A stretch of 64,000 nt of DNA from Typha latifolia (lineage: Eukaryota > Streptophyta > Magnoliopsida > Poales > Typhaceae). The stretch is from NCBI GenBank assembly GCA_019914945.1, contig CM034099.1, positions 9,685,001-9,749,000 on the forward strand, written 5' to 3'. The notes under the pieces were generated by a model that was not told where the DNA came from, made no database searches, and saw nothing but the letters and a program-made list of their open reading frames with translations. Below, piece by piece: positions 61,452 through 64,000 of this stretch (its first letter is position 1; each line of letters starts with the position of its first letter). The position numbers were made by a program, and so were the translations under genes.

Positions 61452-62371
61452 TGATATAATTCGGATTTCACCGATGTCGTCTCAAGCATGGATACACTTT
61501 AGGGATGTCTTTGTTTCTAGTTTTAGTGTTTAATTCTTAAAAAATAATAAGTTTTCTGAATGTCGCATTCAAACACAGGTGGAGTGCATTCGAACGTGCT
61601 TGTGAACACCTGCATCAGGTTCGCACATCTAGAGAGTGTGAAATGTGCGTTCGAACGCACTTGCGAACGCCTACATCAGGTTCACACATCCAGAGAGTGC
61701 GAAATGTGCGTTCGAACATGCCTGTGAACGCCTGCATCGCGTTTGCATATCCAGCGAAATGCAAAATATGTTCGTTCAAACGCAATCGGGCGCGTTCGAA
61801 CGCTGTCGGTGGAAATGTACTGTTTAGGGTTAATAATTATCATTTTTGAATTGTTTGGTTAGCCTCTATAGGTGTGGATGGCACCCATAGAATTATTATT
61901 GATGAATTGAGCTTTGCCCTACCTCCTTCGTCTTCTTCTCTCTCGTTCCCTCGTTCCCTGACCGGCCAATCACCCTCCTCCCCTTCTTCCAATCTATCCA
62001 TCACTTGCCCTAATACTTCCATCACCCATAACCCTTCCACCATCACTTACTCACCGGTGCCACCCCATTAATGCCAATCCACCACCATCCACCATCATCT
62101 AGGATCTCGTGCCTCCATCCACGGATCCTAAGACAAACTACCCGACATTCATCTACTAATCAGATGATATCTCGAGATCCCGATATCCGATTTGCCCGAA
62201 ACTTAGTTTTTTGGAAAAAAAAACTTTTCTGGGGCTAAAACATATCAAAATTTCTCATGGATCCAATGGCGGAATTGTTCTAGATCTATTTCCAAAGTTC
62301 AGTGTCAGATCCTGTTCAGATCTAAAAATCAATATAGATCGAGCCTTGGTCAAAAAAGGGAGATCGTATCA
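61452..62371 (+). repeat. 3' LTR of the gag-only element (920 bp)
   Basis: TGATATAATTCGG ... GATCGTATCA. It has at least one extra unit of the TTCGAA/CATCC array compared with the 5' LTR, and lacks some of the GGCGACGCTGCTTC-type sequence of the 5' LTR. By eye the last 85 bases differ at roughly one base in eight, so the insertion is old. Confidence 0.9.
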
Positions 62372-63700
62372 TCGCCTTGGTGCAACGATTGCTTGAAGTG
62401 AACCTCTCGTCGCATCTAAAACATAACTCCTTCGCTCATCACTCTTCCACTTGTGCATGGGTAAGAGTATGGAGCCCGGGGATGCTCCACCTCCTCGTAC
62501 TCTTGGAAAAGCCTTGGAATGGCCCGCGGCCCTATTATGGCCGCTGGTGCTCTAGCAGCCGTACTCGACGCGCTAATCGCCTCGATTGCCTGTGGCATAA
62601 ACCTGTTGTTCCAATCGAGCTTGTTAGCATTCCTCAAGGCTTGATGCTTTTGGTCCATTCTAGTTGCGTTTTCAAAGGCCTCGCTCAAGGTCCTTGGTCG
62701 TAGAGAAAGTACATCAGCTCGGACCTCCTTGCGTAACCCAGAAATAAAAGTGCTGATTAGGATTTCTTGTGGCCATTGTGGTCAGCACAACTGATGATTC
62801 GTTCAAACTCCTCCTAGTAAGCAGCAACCGACGTCTTTTGGACAAGCTTTGATAGAGTGGCGTTGTAGTCCTCAAAGCCTGCGATTCCAAAGCACCTAGA
62901 TGTGCATTTACTAATGCTAGCCATCCATCGAACACTTGGTGTACGCTCACAGATTAATACCAATGTAATGATGTGCCTTCCAAATGGAAGCTTGCCAACA
63001 ACACCCTGACGTCTTCCGTAGTTTCTTGATACATAAAAATTATTCAGCATGAAAATTCCAATCCAAAGGATTACATTTTTGGAACTTAGGGAACTTGAGC
63101 CTCGCCATTCGTCTGCGCATAGGATTATTGCGCCCCGCATCATACACGAGTTCAGGTCCAATGGTAGGAGGATGTAGAATCAGTACATCATTTTCTTGGC
63201 GCCTTCGATCATCTCTCTCGTTGTGCCAACTGGGATCATCCCAATTTGGCCAACCAGCATCCACCTCAATGCTATTGTGATTTAGATCTGGACATGCCTG
63301 CTCCACACCCTTTGGTAGATCATAGGGACCTTGGTAAGGTCCTCTAGGGCCGTTGGGTGGTGGCAGCAAGGGTTGATTTTGGGTAAGAGTTGCCCTAGCT
63401 CCTAGTTGAGGCAACACCGTCGCAGTTGGATTTGTTGGCAGTGGAATTTCTAGCATACCCACGATGGCTACGAGGTTCCACAACTCTTCCCTTATGCCTC
63501 TCATCTCCTCCTGCTACGTCCATTGTAGATCCATCATTTGTTGGAAGAGGGAGGCCAAGGTTGGATCCATATTAGGTGCCAAAACAGTCGAGGTCGTGCT
63601 CGCATCCGCTCTACCCACCGGTGTTGAGGGCATATTAGGTTCGGTCTCCATGGGTACCTCCATTGCGGTGCGTCAATTGACCATTGCTCTTGTGGTGGTC
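62372..63700 (-). pseudogene. chromovirus gag (broken)
   Basis: Minus strand: N-terminal pieces (QNQPLLPPPNGPRGPY) at 63040-63504 leading into LKFPKFQKCNPLDWNFHAE, then a frameshift. Later parts come in other frames: KLVQKTSVAAY near 62820, and SEAFENATRMDQKHQALRNA at 62416-62688. The nested element lies just after this point. The protein is related to the gag at 59913, in the opposite orientation. Confidence 0.82.
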
Positions 63701-63715
63701 ATGAGTCTGAGAATT

Positions 63716-63731
63716 GGTGGCTCTGATGCCA
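63716..63731 (-). promoter_or_regulatory. primer binding site of the chromovirus
   Basis: Minus strand TGGCATCAGAGCCACC, one base different from the PBS at 59875, 4 bases from the LTR. Confidence 0.85.
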
Positions 63732-63735
63732 TTAA

Positions 63736-64000
63736 TGTGATCTTGATGTCAATGAAAATTATTTAGGTATAAAGGAGAGGAGAAGAAGAGAAAGAAGGGG
63801 GCCTTTCCTATGGGTCTAGGGGAATAAGGCAGACGAGGAGATTAGAGACGGCGTAGCCATGGTGGGAGAGAACGAGAGAGAAGGGGTAGAGAAGATTTGG
63901 GAAAAGAACTCAATTCATTCAATAGTGATTATATTTAGAGGTCCACATATTTAGAGGCTAACCTAACAAGCAAAACAATCAAAAGAAAGCCCTAGAAAGA
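63736..64000 (-). repeat. chromovirus 5' LTR, cut by window edge
   Basis: Begins TGTGATCTTGATG on the plus strand and matches 55104-55380. Confidence 0.88.

Larger units (their letters stand above)
58962..62371 (+). mobile_element. gag-only non-autonomous gypsy element (3410 bp), nested in the chromovirus
   Basis: Complete structure: 5' LTR 58962-59871, PBS 59875-59890, a single gag reading region, purine-rich tract before 61452, 3' LTR 61452-62371. Flanks TCGCT (58957-58961) and TCGCC (62372-62376) form a 5 bp target duplication with one mismatch. Protease, RT, RNase H and integrase are absent. After gag only a short tail resembling the extreme C-terminus of the host pol (LEDKVAKVWWID) remains, so it looks like an internal-deletion derivative that would need enzymes from a relative. 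Confidence 0.9.
55104..64000 (-). mobile_element. Ty3/gypsy chromovirus, minus strand, split by a nested element
   Basis: 3' LTR at 55104-55575, pol at 55590-58961, nested insertion at 58962-62371, gag at 62372-63700, PBS at 63716-63731 and the start of the 5' LTR at 63736, which runs off the window. The first 264 bases of the 5' LTR match the 3' LTR closely with scattered changes and a small deletion. The integrase C-terminus carries a chromodomain-like end. Multiple stops and frameshifts are present. Confidence 0.9.

Noticed and set aside
1..64000. CRISPR arrays, operons, bacterial genes or a novel defence-type system
   Set aside because: The repeats are microsatellites, LTRs and transposon ends. 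Genes have introns and no operon structure is seen.
1..64000. tRNA or rRNA genes
   Set aside because: TGGTATCAGAGC-like words are retrotransposon primer binding sites beside LTRs, not tRNA genes; no cloverleaf or rRNA core was seen.

Overview
The window is plant nuclear DNA. It holds two intact multi-exon host genes with GT-AG introns, set in a dense, nested field of LTR retrotransposons (Ty3/gypsy and Ty1/copia), hAT DNA transposons and a LINE remnant. Long gypsy LTRs (about 3 kb and more), SIRE-like and Tork-like copia pieces and low gene density fit a large angiosperm genome. I lean to a non-grass monocot, with low confidence. I saw no prokaryotic signal, rRNA, tRNA or CRISPR.

Layout. 1-6540: minus-strand gypsy element cut by the left edge (pol, protease, gag, PBS, 3.0 kb 5' LTR). 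6541-7380: LINE remnant. 8387-18488 (+): ten-exon gene for a choline-monooxygenase-like Rieske oxygenase, predicted 435 aa; its 5.7 kb second intron carries a transposon with long inverted ends. 19932-25440: Tork-like copia element (-) with a 1642 bp hAT element inserted in it, flanked by an 8 bp target duplication. 27465-31545 (-): six-exon gene for a MANNAN SYNTHESIS-RELATED type O-fucosyltransferase-fold protein, predicted 421 aa. 32640-37490: copia element (+). 37495-39480 and 42710-46251: inverted copies of one long gypsy LTR family around a SIRE-like copia pol (-). 46370-50530: copia LTR pieces around a truncated hAT element that holds a lipoxygenase exon-like fragment. 53543-55103: another long-LTR fragment. 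55104-64000: minus-strand chromovirus, cut by the right edge and split by a 3.4 kb gag-only element in the opposite orientation.

The two host genes appear functional as read: all splice junctions keep frame and the key motifs are present. They show no obvious functional link; one is a predicted plastid oxygenase and the other a Golgi cell-wall protein. Every transposon coding region seen is broken by stops or frameshifts. I found no convincing undescribed system. The most notable items are the lipoxygenase-like exon inside the hAT element, the gag-only element nested in its autonomous relative, and the TTCGAA-rich repeat array in its LTRs.
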